DNA from: Acetobacteraceae bacterium | Lineage (GTDB): Bacteria; Pseudomonadota; Alphaproteobacteria; Acetobacterales; Acetobacteraceae | DNA length: 43,245 bases | Assembly: GCA_019750475.1 (NCBI GenBank) | Contig: JAIEOO010000026.1 | Coordinates: forward strand, 1 to 43,245 | Direction: 5' to 3' | In this document: piece after piece, positions 1 to 8,565 of the stretch | How the letters are laid out: every line of letters begins with the position of its first letter | Numbering within the stretch: position 1 is the first letter of the stretch | The notes under the pieces: model-generated | What the model was told of the DNA's origin: nothing | The model's input: the letters and a program-made list of their open reading frames with translations, nothing else | Database searches by the model: none | Translations under genes and position numbers: made by a program

Positions 1-95
1 GGCGGGCGCCGGCCGGCGCGGCCCCGAGGCGCGCCGCCGCGCGGCTCGCGGCGCGCTTCTTGCTGGACCTGCCCCGGGGCGACGGGGAGCAGGGC

Positions 96-1277
96 ATGCG
101 CATCGGCGTGATCGGCACGGGGGTGGTGGGCTCCCTCTTCCTCGACCGGCTGCGGGGGGTGAAGGGGCTCGAACTCGCGGCCTTCGAGCGCGCGGCCGAA
201 GGCGCGCGGGAGGAGGCGGGAACGGGCCTCAACATCTGCCCCAACGCGCTGAAGGCGCTGCGCCTGCATCACCCCGAGCGCCACGCGGCGCTGCGGGCGG
301 CGTCGCTGCCGTGGGAACGGTGGTTCGTGGACCTCGCGGACGGCACCCGCCTGCTCGACCTCGACCTGCGCGACGTGGCGGAGGAGCCGGGCGCGCGGCT
401 CCGCTGGTCGGAGCTGTACGGGCTGATGCGCGGGCCGGTCGCGGGCGTCACGGCCTATGGCCACGCGCTGGAGGCGCTGGAGGAGGATGCCGCCGGGCGG
501 CTCGTGCCCGTGTTCCGCCGCGGCGATGGCGGCCTGGCACGGCGGGGCGGCTTCGACCTGCTGGTGGCGGGTGACGGGCGCTATTCCCGCCTGCGCGCGC
601 TGGCGGCGGGCGCGCCCGTCGTCGAGCAGATCGGCATCTCGATGACGCGGCTGCTGGTGCCCGACGCGTCCGGTTGCCCCTTCGACGATTACGGCCAGTG
701 GTTCAACGGCAACAACCGGCTGCTGGCCTACAGGCTGCCGGGCGGCGCGGCCTATATCGCCGGGGCCTTCCCGGTCGAGCCGGGGCGGGACGTGCCGCCC
801 GAGCACCGGACGGCCGAGCACGCCCGGGCCATGTATCTGCCGGCGGGGAAGCAGCCTTGCCCGGCGGTGGCCTGGATGGTGGCGCAGACGGCGCGGCTCA
901 TCGGGCAGTTGCATTGGGCGCGGCTGCAGGTGACGCCGCTGCTGCGCGACGCGCTCGACCGCCGCGTGCTGTTCCTGGGCGATGCCGCGCACGCGATGGT
1001 GCCGACGCTCGGCCAAGGGGCGACCCAGGCGATCGAGGACGGGGTGCTGGCGGCGGCCGTCTTCGCCGCCGGTGGCGGCGTGCGGGAGGTGGCGGCGCTG
1101 CGCGACGCCAGGGTGCGCTTCATTCGCGAATTCTCGCTGGAGGCGACCGACACGATGATCCCCGGCAGCGACACGGCGGCGCTGACGCGCCGGAAGGGCG
1201 AGCCACCCTTCCTCGAGAAGCTGCGCCGCGCCTACACCGATGTGCCCGAGGTGGTGCGCCTGCCGCTGGCGGCCTGA
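96..1277 (+). CDS. FAD-dependent monooxygenase (salicylate hydroxylase-like flavoprotein)
   Basis: Group A flavoprotein monooxygenase-type enzyme that would use FAD and NAD(P)H to oxygenate a small, probably aromatic substrate in the cytoplasm; the substrate cannot be told. The N-terminus (MRIGVIGTGVVGS) is a dinucleotide-binding fold, VAGDGRYSRLR is the central DG motif, and FLGDAAHAMVPTLGQG near the C-terminus is the GD motif that contacts the FAD ribityl chain. I chose the ATG at 96 (393 residues) because the Rossmann fold begins there and a purine-rich GGGGAGCAGGG lies just upstream. The frame is open without a stop back to base 3, so a longer form or an in-frame upstream gene end cannot be excluded. 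It faces the M20 amidohydrolase across a hairpin-containing gap. Confidence 0.85.
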   Translation: MRIGVIGTGVVGSLFLDRLRGVKGLELAAFERAAEGAREEAGTGLNICPNALKALRLHHPERHAALRAASLPWERWFVDLADGTRLLDLDLRDVAEEPGARLRWSELYGLMRGPVAGVTAYGHALEALEEDAAGRLVPVFRRGDGGLARRGGFDLLVAGDGRYSRLRALAAGAPVVEQIGISMTRLLVPDASGCPFDDYGQWFNGNNRLLAYRLPGGAAYIAGAFPVEPGRDVPPEHRTAEHARAMYLPAGKQPCPAVAWMVAQTARLIGQLHWARLQVTPLLRDALDRRVLFLGDAAHAMVPTLGQGATQAIEDGVLAAAVFAAGGGVREVAALRDARVRFIREFSLEATDTMIPGSDTAALTRRKGEPPFLEKLRRAYTDVPEVVRLPLAA

Positions 1278-1329
1278 GCGCGCCCAGCCCGCCAACGCCA
1301 CCTCATCCGAAGCAAGTGCCCATTGGGCC

Positions 1330-1360
1330 CCCCGCGGAAACGCGCAGCGTTTTCGTGGGG
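1330..1360. terminator. Hairpin between convergent genes, probable bidirectional terminator
   Basis: Bases 1330-1343 pair with 1347-1360 (CCCCGCGGAAACGC against GCGTTTTCGTGGGG) in a 14-bp stem with two G-T pairs and a 3-base loop. It lies between the monooxygenase stop (1277) and the stop of the minus-strand amidohydrolase (1365). There is no long T tract on either side, so terminator function is inferred from position and stem strength. Confidence 0.6.
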
Positions 1361-1364
1361 AATG

Positions 1365-2960
1365 TCAAAGCGGCTCGCCGGCGCCCGTGCCTTCGATGGG
1401 GGTGGGGAAGGTCCATTCCTCGCCGCGCGGCGTCGTGACGTATTCCGGCCAGCGCAGGTCCACGGGCGGGACGATGTCCGCCGGCAGCAGCGGCCCGACC
1501 CAGCCCGGGCCGCCCACGCCGCCGCCCGTGCGCTCGCGGAACTCGGCCTGGGCGGCGGCGAGCGTCGCGGGATCGGCCGCGAGGTCGAGCAGGGTCAGCG
1601 CCATGGTCCTGGCCGCGACGAACATCCCGGGGTCCACCGCGGCGGGCAGGCCGCCGAGGGCGTTGAAGCACCAGGCCGGGTAGGAATAGCCCGGGCCCGG
1701 CGGGCGCATGCGCGGCCGGCCGCAGAGCAGCCGCACCGTCGGCGCGTGCCACGAGAACTCCACGTAATCGTCGGCGCTGAGGTGCTTCTGCCAGGGCGGC
1801 AGGCCGGCGCGCAGCTTCGCCTCGTTCTCCTCGGGCGGGGTGAGGCGCGAGACGCCGGGGATGAACGGGTCCTCCATCGGCTCGATGCCGAGATGCGTCT
1901 GGATCTCGCGGCCGAACCGCTTCGCCTCCTCGCCGAAGACGGGGGCGCCCACGGCCTGGAGGTTCTTCCAGGTGAGGTCGGTCAGCACGGAGTTGGGCAC
2001 GCCGACGCGCGTCTTCGTCACCCAGCGCACGAAGGCGCGGCAGCCGGTCGCGCCCGCCGCGTGGCGGGCGTTGTTGGCCAGCACGCGCCAGATCTGCTCC
2101 TGGATGGCGAGGGAGGAGGAGCGCCAGGAATACTGGATCTGCGAGAAGCGCGGCGGCAGGTTGTCCGAGGTCGCGCCCGCATCGCCGAGGACGTGCTCGT
2201 TCAGCGTCCAGGACCCGGCATGGGGGAACATCGCCTCCTTGGTGTATTTCGTCGTCGTGTACATGAGGCACATGGCGTCGAGCGCGCCGGGGCAGCGCGC
2301 GATGGCGTGGGCGGCGTCGATCGGCATGAGCGACGGGTCCACCCAGCGCTCCGGCGCCTCGGCCTCGAAGGTGATGATGGCGCTCCAATAGGCGCCGAAC
2401 TGCGTCTCGCCGGTGACGGTGTTGAGCGGCCAGGGGTGCCACACCACGGCGGCGTCGAGCCCGTCATAATAGCCCTTGGCGGCGTGGATGGGCTTCGAGC
2501 CGCAGACCTTCTCCGCCGGCTCGCCGAAGAGCTTGAGCGTGCCCTGGACGCCATGCGCCTTCATCGCCGCCTGCGCCGCCAGCATGGCGGCGAGCGACGC
2601 CGTGCCGAGCATGGAATGCGGGTCGGTATGCCCCGCGGCGTAGGGGTGCAGCCCGGCGCGCGGCGCGGGGTAGGGGACGACCTGCTGCGAGTTGCCCGGC
2701 ACCGCGTCGTATTCCGAGAAGCCGGCGAGCACCGGCTGGCCCGCGCCCCAGCTCGCGACGAAGGCGGTCGGCATGCCGCCCGAGCCCTCCTCGACGCTCC
2801 AGCCCTCGGCGCGGAGGAGGTCCACGTAGTCGCGGGCCGATCTGTACTCGCGCCAGGCGGGCTCGGCGTGGCTCCAGATGCGGGCGTTGAAGGCGGACAT
2901 GCGCGCCTCATTCGCGGCCATCCAGTCGAGCGCGGTGGCGCGCAGGGCGTCGTTGGTCAC
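1365..2960 (-). CDS. M20-family amidohydrolase, AbgB-like
   Basis: Metal-dependent amidohydrolase of the M20D group, related to the aminobenzoyl-glutamate hydrolase subunit AbgB; it would split an amide or N-acyl amino acid in the cytoplasm. Of 531 residues, EYDAVPG (83-89), the His/Asp-rich GHTDPHSMLG (110-119) and GEPAEK (146-151) match the metal and active-site segments of the family. The start is a GTG at 2960, preceded on the minus strand by GAGGAA about seven bases away. The gene lies 88 bp downstream of a family-5 peptide receptor on the same strand, so an uptake-then-hydrolysis unit for a peptide-like or amide compound is plausible. The exact substrate is unknown. Confidence 0.85.
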   Translation of the reverse strand: MTNDALRATALDWMAANEARMSAFNARIWSHAEPAWREYRSARDYVDLLRAEGWSVEEGSGGMPTAFVASWGAGQPVLAGFSEYDAVPGNSQQVVPYPAPRAGLHPYAAGHTDPHSMLGTASLAAMLAAQAAMKAHGVQGTLKLFGEPAEKVCGSKPIHAAKGYYDGLDAAVVWHPWPLNTVTGETQFGAYWSAIITFEAEAPERWVDPSLMPIDAAHAIARCPGALDAMCLMYTTTKYTKEAMFPHAGSWTLNEHVLGDAGATSDNLPPRFSQIQYSWRSSSLAIQEQIWRVLANNARHAAGATGCRAFVRWVTKTRVGVPNSVLTDLTWKNLQAVGAPVFGEEAKRFGREIQTHLGIEPMEDPFIPGVSRLTPPEENEAKLRAGLPPWQKHLSADDYVEFSWHAPTVRLLCGRPRMRPPGPGYSYPAWCFNALGGLPAAVDPGMFVAARTMALTLLDLAADPATLAAAQAEFRERTGGGVGGPGWVGPLLPADIVPPVDLRWPEYVTTPRGEEWTFPTPIEGTGAGEPL

Positions 2961-3048
2961 TCTTGCGTTTCCTCGTGTGGTGTCCGGTGCGTGGCCGTGG
3001 ACCGTGCGGCCGCGCCCCTGCGCGGCGGCGGTTCCAGCCCGGCCGCGC

Positions 3049-4638
3049 TCATGCGCGGCGGACGTTCCAGAACGTGGCGAAGCCCGGCAGGATCCCGGTC
3101 AGGCTGGTGCGCCAGGCAGTGGGCTGGAGGTATTGGCCCAGCGGGTAGAAGGGCACCTCGCGCATGGCCTCCAGCTGCATCTCCCGCGCGATGGCCTGCT
3201 GCGCGGCGAGGTCGGGCGCCGTGAACCAGGAATCCCGCAGCGCCTCCATCCGCGGCATGGTGGGCCAGCCGGGCCAGCCTGCATCGCCATTGCCGCGCAG
3301 CGAGAAATGCCCGGCAGGGTTCAGCCAATCCATGCCGGCCCAGTTGGTGACGAAGCCGCTCCAACCGCCGGCGGCGACGGGATCGCGCCGGTTGCGGCGC
3401 TGGAGCATGGCGTTGAACTCGATGGAGAAGATCTCGATGTTCAGCCCCGCGCGGCGGAACTGGTCCACCACGACGGGACCGACGGCGAGGTTCGGCTGCG
3501 AGGTGGAGGGGACCATGACCACCACCGGCTCCCCGCGATAGCCGGCGGCCTGCAGCGCCTCCCGCACGCGGTCGTAGTGGCGCGGGCCGCGCAGCGGGTC
3601 GAGGCCGGCATCGGTGGCGAGCGGCGTGCCGGGCCCGAAGAAGCCCAGCGGCACCTGGAACAGCGACGTCTCGTTGGCGCCGACGAGCGCCTGCATGCAG
3701 GCGGTCTGGTCCACGGCACCCCACAGCGCGCGGCGGATCGCCGGATTGTCGAAGGGGGGCTGCGTGTGGTTGATCCGCAGCATCGAGACGAAGCCCGTGC
3801 GGTCCAGCACCTCGATGCGGATCTGGCGGTTGCGGCGCAGCAGCGGCAGCAGGTCGTGATAGGCGTATTCCTGCCAGTCGCGCTCGTTCGCGAGGAGCGC
3901 GTTGGTGGCCGTCGCCGGGTCCGGCATGACGCGCCATTCGATGCGGTCGAAATGCACGACCTTGGGGCCGGAGGTCCAGGTCGGCGTACCGGAGGCGCGC
4001 GGCACGTAGCGCTCGAACTTGCGGTAGGCGACATGGGCGCCGGGCACGCGCTCATCGGCCAGGAAGCGGAAGGGCCCGCTGCCGACGAATTCGGTGACCT
4101 GGCGGAACGGGTCAGTGTTGGCCAGCCGCTCCGGCATCATGGCGCAGACCGGCACCGAGGCCTTGCCGAGGGCGATGGGAAGCTGCGGGAAGGGGCGGTT
4201 CAGGCGGAAGCGGATGGTGCGGTCATCGGGGGCCGACAGCTCCGCCGTCGCGGCCATCAGCGTCTCGCCGAAGGGGTCGCGGCGGGCCCAGCGGCGGATG
4301 CTCGCGACGCAGTCCCGCGCCAGCACGCGCTCACCGTCGTGGAACAGCAGCCCGTCGCGAAGGCGCAATTCCCAGAGCAGCCCGTCCTGCTCGACGCGGT
4401 GGCCCTCGACCATCTGCGGCGTCGCCTGGAAATCGGCGTCCATGCCGTAGAGGGTGTCGTAAACCATGTAGCCATGGTTGCGGGTGACGTAGGCCGTGGT
4501 CGTCACCGGATCGAGGGTGATGAGATCCTGCTGCGGGGTGAAGCGCAGCGTGGTGGCGGTCTGGGCGCGGACGGAAGCGGGGGCGGCGATGGCCGCGGCG
4601 CCGAGCGCCCCCGCCTTGAGCAGGCTGCGTCGTTCCAT
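3049..4638 (-). CDS. ABC transporter substrate-binding protein, family 5 (peptide/opine type)
   Basis: Periplasmic receptor of the DppA/OppA class that would capture peptides or similar solutes for an ABC importer. The 529-residue protein starts with MERRSLLKAG followed by an Ala-rich stretch ending in VRAQ, a Tat-like or Sec signal peptide. The mature part opens with LRFTPQQDLITLDPV and carries the long two-lobe fold typical of the family (about 500 residues). The frame is open upstream to 5097, but the ATG at 4638 fits the signal peptide and has a GGGAGG ribosome-binding site. No permease or ATPase genes are adjacent, so it depends on components encoded elsewhere. The amidohydrolase downstream suggests the imported compound is hydrolysed. 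Confidence 0.87.
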   Translation of the reverse strand: MERRSLLKAGALGAAAIAAPASVRAQTATTLRFTPQQDLITLDPVTTTAYVTRNHGYMVYDTLYGMDADFQATPQMVEGHRVEQDGLLWELRLRDGLLFHDGERVLARDCVASIRRWARRDPFGETLMAATAELSAPDDRTIRFRLNRPFPQLPIALGKASVPVCAMMPERLANTDPFRQVTEFVGSGPFRFLADERVPGAHVAYRKFERYVPRASGTPTWTSGPKVVHFDRIEWRVMPDPATATNALLANERDWQEYAYHDLLPLLRRNRQIRIEVLDRTGFVSMLRINHTQPPFDNPAIRRALWGAVDQTACMQALVGANETSLFQVPLGFFGPGTPLATDAGLDPLRGPRHYDRVREALQAAGYRGEPVVVMVPSTSQPNLAVGPVVVDQFRRAGLNIEIFSIEFNAMLQRRNRRDPVAAGGWSGFVTNWAGMDWLNPAGHFSLRGNGDAGWPGWPTMPRMEALRDSWFTAPDLAAQQAIAREMQLEAMREVPFYPLGQYLQPTAWRTSLTGILPGFATFWNVRRA

Positions 4639-4789
4639 GAGTTCTGCCTCCCGCGTGATGGGGAAAGTTTGTCCGGATGATTTTCGGGAAGCAAGGGCGA
4701 AGCGTGGCTTCCGGGGGACGAACGGCGCGTCCGCCCCCGGACGCGCGGTGCTGCGCCATGGCAGGGGCATCGCGTCAGGAGGCCAGGGC

Positions 4790-5377
4790 ATGCTGCGGGT
4801 GATCGGCTCCCGGTCGGTTCGCGCCGGCGCGGTGTTCGCCCTGTCGCTGGCCGTCCTTCCGCGATGCGCTGCGGCCGCCGAGGCCCAGGCGAATGACGAG
4901 ATCCGGCGGCGCACGACGGCCGTCGTGTTCGCGGCCGCCCGGCTGGTGCGCGAGGACGGCACGGTGGCGCGCCTGACGCAGCAGCGGGTGATCGAGGCCC
5001 TGATGGCCGAGGCGCCCGCGTTTCCCGATGCCGCGCCGCTGGTGGCCGTGGCGCCCGACGGCGCGCGGATCCTCGCGATTCCCTCCGGTTCCATCACCGT
5101 CCGGCCCGCATCGTCGGGCCGGGCCGTGAACCTGGTGGTCAGCGGCGCCGAGGCCGTGGTGGTTCCCTATTGCGAGGACAGCCTGCGGCGGCGGGGCTCC
5201 GTGCCCTCGCCGCCGGGCTTCACCCTCGGCGGCGTCGGCATCGGGCGCACGCTGGGGGCCGCCATCGCCAACACGATCCGCCACCGTCCCGATCCGCCGG
5301 GCCCCGACCCGATCCCGGCGCTGTGCCGCGGGGCCAGGCACCTGGCCTTCCACTGGCTGATGCTGGGCAGGAACTGA
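4790..5377 (+). CDS. Hypothetical exported protein
   Basis: A 195-residue protein that I do not recognise. The first 32 residues (MLRVIGSRSVRAGAVFALSL, then an Ala-rich region) look like a Sec signal peptide, so it is probably periplasmic. The mature part has a helical-looking N-terminal stretch (NDEIRRRTTAVVFAAARLVR), a middle region rich in Val and Ala, and a C-terminal part with two cysteines (VPYCEDS and PALCRGA) that could form a disulfide. The ATG at 4790 is well supported by AGGAGG seven bases upstream. It is transcribed divergently from the peptide receptor, with 151 bp between the two starts, and is followed closely by the convergent amidohydrolase. Confidence 0.7.
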   Translation: MLRVIGSRSVRAGAVFALSLAVLPRCAAAAEAQANDEIRRRTTAVVFAAARLVREDGTVARLTQQRVIEALMAEAPAFPDAAPLVAVAPDGARILAIPSGSITVRPASSGRAVNLVVSGAEAVVVPYCEDSLRRRGSVPSPPGFTLGGVGIGRTLGAAIANTIRHRPDPPGPDPIPALCRGARHLAFHWLMLGRN

Positions 5378-5397
5378 GCCCGCCGGCGCCGCCCGCC

Positions 5398-6813
5398 CTA
5401 CAGCCGCACCCGCCCCCAGCCCGGATCCTCGACCGCGAGATGCGCGAGGCCGGAGGCGTGCAGCATCTCGGCGGCGCGCGCCTCGGCCTCGGCGACGATG
5501 CCGGCGGCGTCGAGATGGGGGATCGCGCGATCCCGCATCAGCACGTCGCCCTCCACCACCACGTCCCGCACATCCGCGCCCGAGGCGAAGCAGACCACGC
5601 GCCAGACCGGCATGTTGGCCGGCGCCATGTGCGGCGCCGTCATGTCCACGGTGATGAGGTCGGCGCGCTTGCCGACCTCCAGGCTGCCGATCTCGTCCTG
5701 AAGGCCGAGCGCCTCGGCGGCGTCCCGCGTCACCATTTCCAGCGCCTTGCCGGGCGGCAGCAGGCGCTCGTCGCGGGCGGCGCGCTGGGCGTAGCGCATG
5801 GCCTGCACCATGTGGCGGAACATGTCCGTGCTGCGGTCGGGCGCCGCGCCGTCGCTCGCGACGCAGACATTCACCCCGGCCTCCAGCAGCCGGATCACCG
5901 GGCAGAAGCCGCGCACCGCGGCGATGGCGGTGGGGTTGTGGACCACGCTCGCCCCCGTCCGGACGAGGGTCGCGATGTCCTCGTCCGTCAGCTCGGTGCA
6001 GTGGGAGAGGAAGGCGTCCGGGCCGAGCAGGCCGAACATGTCGTCGGCCATGGCGATGCTGCCGCTGCGGTGCCCGTCCTGGTGGAAGCGCGCCCCGAAG
6101 CGCGCGCCGAGGTCGCGCACGGCGCGGCCCTGCGCGCCGATCTCGGCGGCCTTCAGCGCGTCGTGCCGGCTCTCGCGATAGACCGGCATCAGGGTGCAGA
6201 GGAGCTGCCGCCCGCGCCCGTGCAGCCGCTCGAAGAGCAGGCCCATGGTCTCCAGCTGCCGCTCGAAGCTCACCTCGACCATCCCGCCGGCGGCGCCGCG
6301 ATAGGGGCGGGGGAAGGGCGGGCGGGTCGGGCCCACCGCCATCATGTCGCGGATGCCGACCTCCGCCACGGCGCGCGCCCGGGCCTCGCCGAAGACGGGG
6401 TCGTCCACGCGATGGACGCTGTCGCCCCCGCCCAGCAGCGAGACGCCGGTGGTGACGCCGAACATCAGCCGCTCCAGCGCGGCGAGGCGGGCCTCGGCCG
6501 CCCAGAATTCCGGTGGGGACGCGGTCGTGTAGATGATTCGGCACGCCTCGGACCAGGCGGCGCTGTCGCCGCTGCCCATGGTCTTCACCAGCGCGTGGCC
6601 GGCATGGGCGTGGGCGTCGATCAGCCCCGGCAGCACCGCCTTGCCCCGCGCATCGAGGCGCTTCGCCGGGGCGGGGTGCGCGGCCTCGACCGCGGCGCGC
6701 GGCCCGACCGCCGCGATGCGCCCGCCCGTGATCGCCACGGCGCCGTCGGGGATGACGCGGCGCCCCTCGTCGAGGGTGATGACGACGCCGCCGCTGACGA
6801 GGAGGTCGGTCAC
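5398..6813 (-). CDS. Amidohydrolase/chlorohydrolase-type deaminase (TrzA/AtzB/guanine deaminase superfamily)
   Basis: Cytoplasmic metal-dependent hydrolase with the cyclic amidohydrolase beta-barrel fold; relatives deaminate or dechlorinate purines, triazines and similar ring compounds. Visible landmarks are GLIDAHAHAGHAL (metal-binding HxH), FHQDGHRSG and LSHCTEL in the middle (further metal ligands), VASDGAAPDRS near the C-terminus (the family Asp), and GSLEVGKRADL, the typical C-terminal composite-domain sequence. The GTG at 6813 (471 residues) shares the four bases GTGA with the stop of the upstream Bug receptor, which points to translational coupling and a joint job: the receptor brings in a compound that this enzyme may process. 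The substrate is not predictable. Confidence 0.85.
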   Translation of the reverse strand: MTDLLVSGGVVITLDEGRRVIPDGAVAITGGRIAAVGPRAAVEAAHPAPAKRLDARGKAVLPGLIDAHAHAGHALVKTMGSGDSAAWSEACRIIYTTASPPEFWAAEARLAALERLMFGVTTGVSLLGGGDSVHRVDDPVFGEARARAVAEVGIRDMMAVGPTRPPFPRPYRGAAGGMVEVSFERQLETMGLLFERLHGRGRQLLCTLMPVYRESRHDALKAAEIGAQGRAVRDLGARFGARFHQDGHRSGSIAMADDMFGLLGPDAFLSHCTELTDEDIATLVRTGASVVHNPTAIAAVRGFCPVIRLLEAGVNVCVASDGAAPDRSTDMFRHMVQAMRYAQRAARDERLLPPGKALEMVTRDAAEALGLQDEIGSLEVGKRADLITVDMTAPHMAPANMPVWRVVCFASGADVRDVVVEGDVLMRDRAIPHLDAAGIVAEAEARAAEMLHASGLAHLAVEDPGWGRVRL

Positions 6814-7796
6814 GAGACGTCCATCTGCAGGCCCTCGCGCCGGATCACGCCGGCCCATTTCTCGATCTCGGCCTGGACGAAGCGGCCGAAATCCTCGGGG
6901 CTGCCGGGCATGGGCACGCCGCCCATCTGGGCGAAGCGGGCGCGCGTCTCCTCCGTGCTGAGCAGCGCGTTGATCTCGGCGTTGAGGAAGCGCAGCGCGC
7001 CCGCCGGGATGCCGGCGGCGGCGAACATGCCGAACCAGGTGTTGACCTCGTAGTTGGCGAGTTCGGGCATCGTCTCCCGCATGGGTGGCAGCTCGGCCAT
7101 CTGGGCGTTGCGGTCGGCGCTGGTGACGGCCAGCGCCCGCACCTGGCCGGCGCGGATCTGCTGCACCGAGGTGGTGAGGTTGTCGAAGGAGAACTGGACG
7201 TTGCCCGCGATCAGGTCCTGCATCAGGGGGCCGGCGCCGCGATAGGGGATGTGCGTCGCCTCCGTGCCGGTGAGCTGCGTGAACCACACGCCCGACAGGT
7301 GCGGGGACTGCCCGACACCGGAGGAGCCGTAGGCGAGGCGCCCGGGGTTGCGCTTCAGATGGGCGACGAATTCGGGGACGGTCTGGGCCGGCACGCTCGG
7401 ATGCAGCAGCAGCACGTTGGGGCCGCGGATCATGTTGCCCACGGGCTGCAAACTCTCCGCCCGGTAGGAGAGGTTGCGGAACAGGGAATAGGCGATGGCC
7501 TGCGGCCCGATATTGCCCGAGAGCAGGGTGTGCCCATCGGCGGGCGCGCGCAGCATCTCCACCGTGCCGATGGTGCCGCCGCCGCCCGAGCGGTTGTCCA
7601 CGACGGCGTTGATGCCGTGCCGCGCCTGGAGCGAGGCCGCGAGGATGCGGCCCATGATGTCGGTGGTGCCGCCGGGCGCCGCGTTGACGATGATCCGCAC
7701 GGGCTGGGTCGGCCGCCAGTCCTGCGCGAGGGCGGTGCGGGGCAGGGCCAGGCCCAGGGCGGGAAGCGCGAGCGCGGCCCGGCGGGAGACGGACAT
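6810..7796 (-). CDS. Tripartite tricarboxylate transporter receptor, Bug family
   Basis: Periplasmic solute receptor of the Bug/TctC family, which binds carboxylates, amides or aromatic acids and hands them to TctAB-type membrane pairs. The 328-residue protein has a signal peptide (MSVSRRAALALPALGLAL, ending ALAQ) and the family signature PVRIIVNAAPGGTTDIMGR directly after it; NRSGGGGTIGT and IPYRGAGPLMQDL are also typical. The ATG at 7796 has GGAGGA upstream. No TctA or TctB gene is adjacent, as is usual for the many orphan Bug receptors in Roseomonas- and Bordetella-like genomes. It overlaps the amidohydrolase start by four bases. Confidence 0.9.
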   Translation of the reverse strand: MSVSRRAALALPALGLALPRTALAQDWRPTQPVRIIVNAAPGGTTDIMGRILAASLQARHGINAVVDNRSGGGGTIGTVEMLRAPADGHTLLSGNIGPQAIAYSLFRNLSYRAESLQPVGNMIRGPNVLLLHPSVPAQTVPEFVAHLKRNPGRLAYGSSGVGQSPHLSGVWFTQLTGTEATHIPYRGAGPLMQDLIAGNVQFSFDNLTTSVQQIRAGQVRALAVTSADRNAQMAELPPMRETMPELANYEVNTWFGMFAAAGIPAGALRFLNAEINALLSTEETRARFAQMGGVPMPGSPEDFGRFVQAEIEKWAGVIRREGLQMDVS

Positions 7797-7911
7797 GGGG
7801 TTTCCTCCGGTCGTTCTTGTGGGAGGAAGCTTGCCTTGGCCGGTGCCGCGACGGAAGGCGGCAGCGTCTTTATGTTTGACGTAACGCGTACAATGAGAGT
7901 AGCCTGCGCAG
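7797..7911. promoter_or_regulatory. Divergent promoter region between Bug receptor and higBA
   Basis: This 115-bp gap separates two divergent starts and contains the most A+T-rich patch nearby (about 7868-7900). On the plus strand TACAAT at 7889-7894 resembles a -10 box for higBA; on the minus strand TTGTAC and TAAAGA could serve the receptor. Spacing to a good -35 box is poor in both directions. A short GTA-N5-TAC inverted repeat (GTAACGCGTAC, 7881-7891) overlaps the putative -10 and might be part of a HigA operator. This is inference only. Confidence 0.35.
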
Positions 7912-8190
7912 GTGATCCGGAGCTTTCGGGACAAGCGCACGGCGGCGATCTGGGAAGGGCAGCGCGTGAAGGCGTTCGGTCCCGACTTGGCCGAGCAGGC
8001 GCGGCGCAAGCTGCGCTACCTCAATCGGGCATCCACGCTCGACGACCTTCGCGCACCGCCGGGCAATCGTCTGGAAGCGCTGAAGGGCGACCGGGCGGGG
8101 CAGCACTCCATCCGGATCAACGACCAACGGCGCATCTGCTTCGTGTGGCGGGATGGCGCCGAAGACGTTGAGATCGTGGATTATCACTGA
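7912..8190 (+). CDS. higB: HigB-type mRNA interferase toxin
   Basis: Toxin of the RelE/HigB superfamily, a ribosome-dependent endoribonuclease that cuts mRNA during translation and is neutralised by HigA. The 92-residue sequence matches the family along its whole length: IRSFRDKRTAAIW at the start, a basic middle (RRKLRYLNRAS), then PPGNRLEALKGDRAGQHSIR and the C-terminal RICFVWRDGAEDVEIVDYH. The start is a GTG at 7912. The antitoxin gene follows 12 bp downstream, giving the toxin-first order typical of higBA. All conserved C-terminal residues appear intact, so the toxin is probably functional. Confidence 0.93.
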   Translation: MIRSFRDKRTAAIWEGQRVKAFGPDLAEQARRKLRYLNRASTLDDLRAPPGNRLEALKGDRAGQHSIRINDQRRICFVWRDGAEDVEIVDYH

Positions 8191-8202
8191 AGGAAACGCG
8201 CG

Positions 8203-8556
8203 ATGACGGGTAAGGACGATGTGATCACGATGGAGGACCTTCGCGCGGGACGGGTGGACCTGTCCGATGTGATTGACCCGACCGTGCCGCCGTTGCCGCC
8301 GTTGCCGCCGGTGACGCCGGGCGACATCCTGGGCGAGGAGTTCATGAAGCCACTCGGTCTCTCCGCCAACCGATTGGCGGCGGAGATGGGAGTGCCGGCC
8401 AACCGCATCACGGGCATCCTCAACGGCACGCGCCGGGTGACGGCGGAGACGGCGATTTTGCTCGGTCGGCGGTTCGGGACCTCGGCCGAGTTGTGGCTCG
8501 GGCTGCAAATGGATCACGACCTCGAAATGGCGCGCCGCGCCATGCGCGCTGCCTGA
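8203..8556 (+). CDS. higA: HigA-type antitoxin with N-terminal proline-rich extension
   Basis: Antitoxin that binds HigB and represses the operon through an XRE-type helix-turn-helix. Residues 37-110 are canonical: VTPGDILGEEFMKPLGLSAN, then the HTH (about 52-75) and a C-terminal helix with TSAELWLGLQ. It is 117 residues long, while most HigA proteins of this group have about 95-100, because of an extra N-terminal 35 or so residues with an acidic segment and the repeat PPLPPLPP (29-36), encoded by a short GCCGTTGCC-type DNA repeat. An internal start could remove the extension, but the ATG at 8203 lies at the spacing expected after the toxin stop. Confidence 0.9.
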   Translation: MTGKDDVITMEDLRAGRVDLSDVIDPTVPPLPPLPPVTPGDILGEEFMKPLGLSANRLAAEMGVPANRITGILNGTRRVTAETAILLGRRFGTSAELWLGLQMDHDLEMARRAMRAA

Positions 8557-8565
8557 GGGCGTGCC

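Noticed and set aside
1-95. Possible 3' end of another gene or an in-frame extension of the monooxygenase
   Set aside because: All three plus-strand frames are open over these 95 bases, so no choice can be made from so little sequence.
4639-5097. Upstream extension of the peptide receptor to 5097
   Set aside because: The signal peptide begins at 4638 with a good ribosome-binding site, and the extension is antisense to the exported hypothetical gene.
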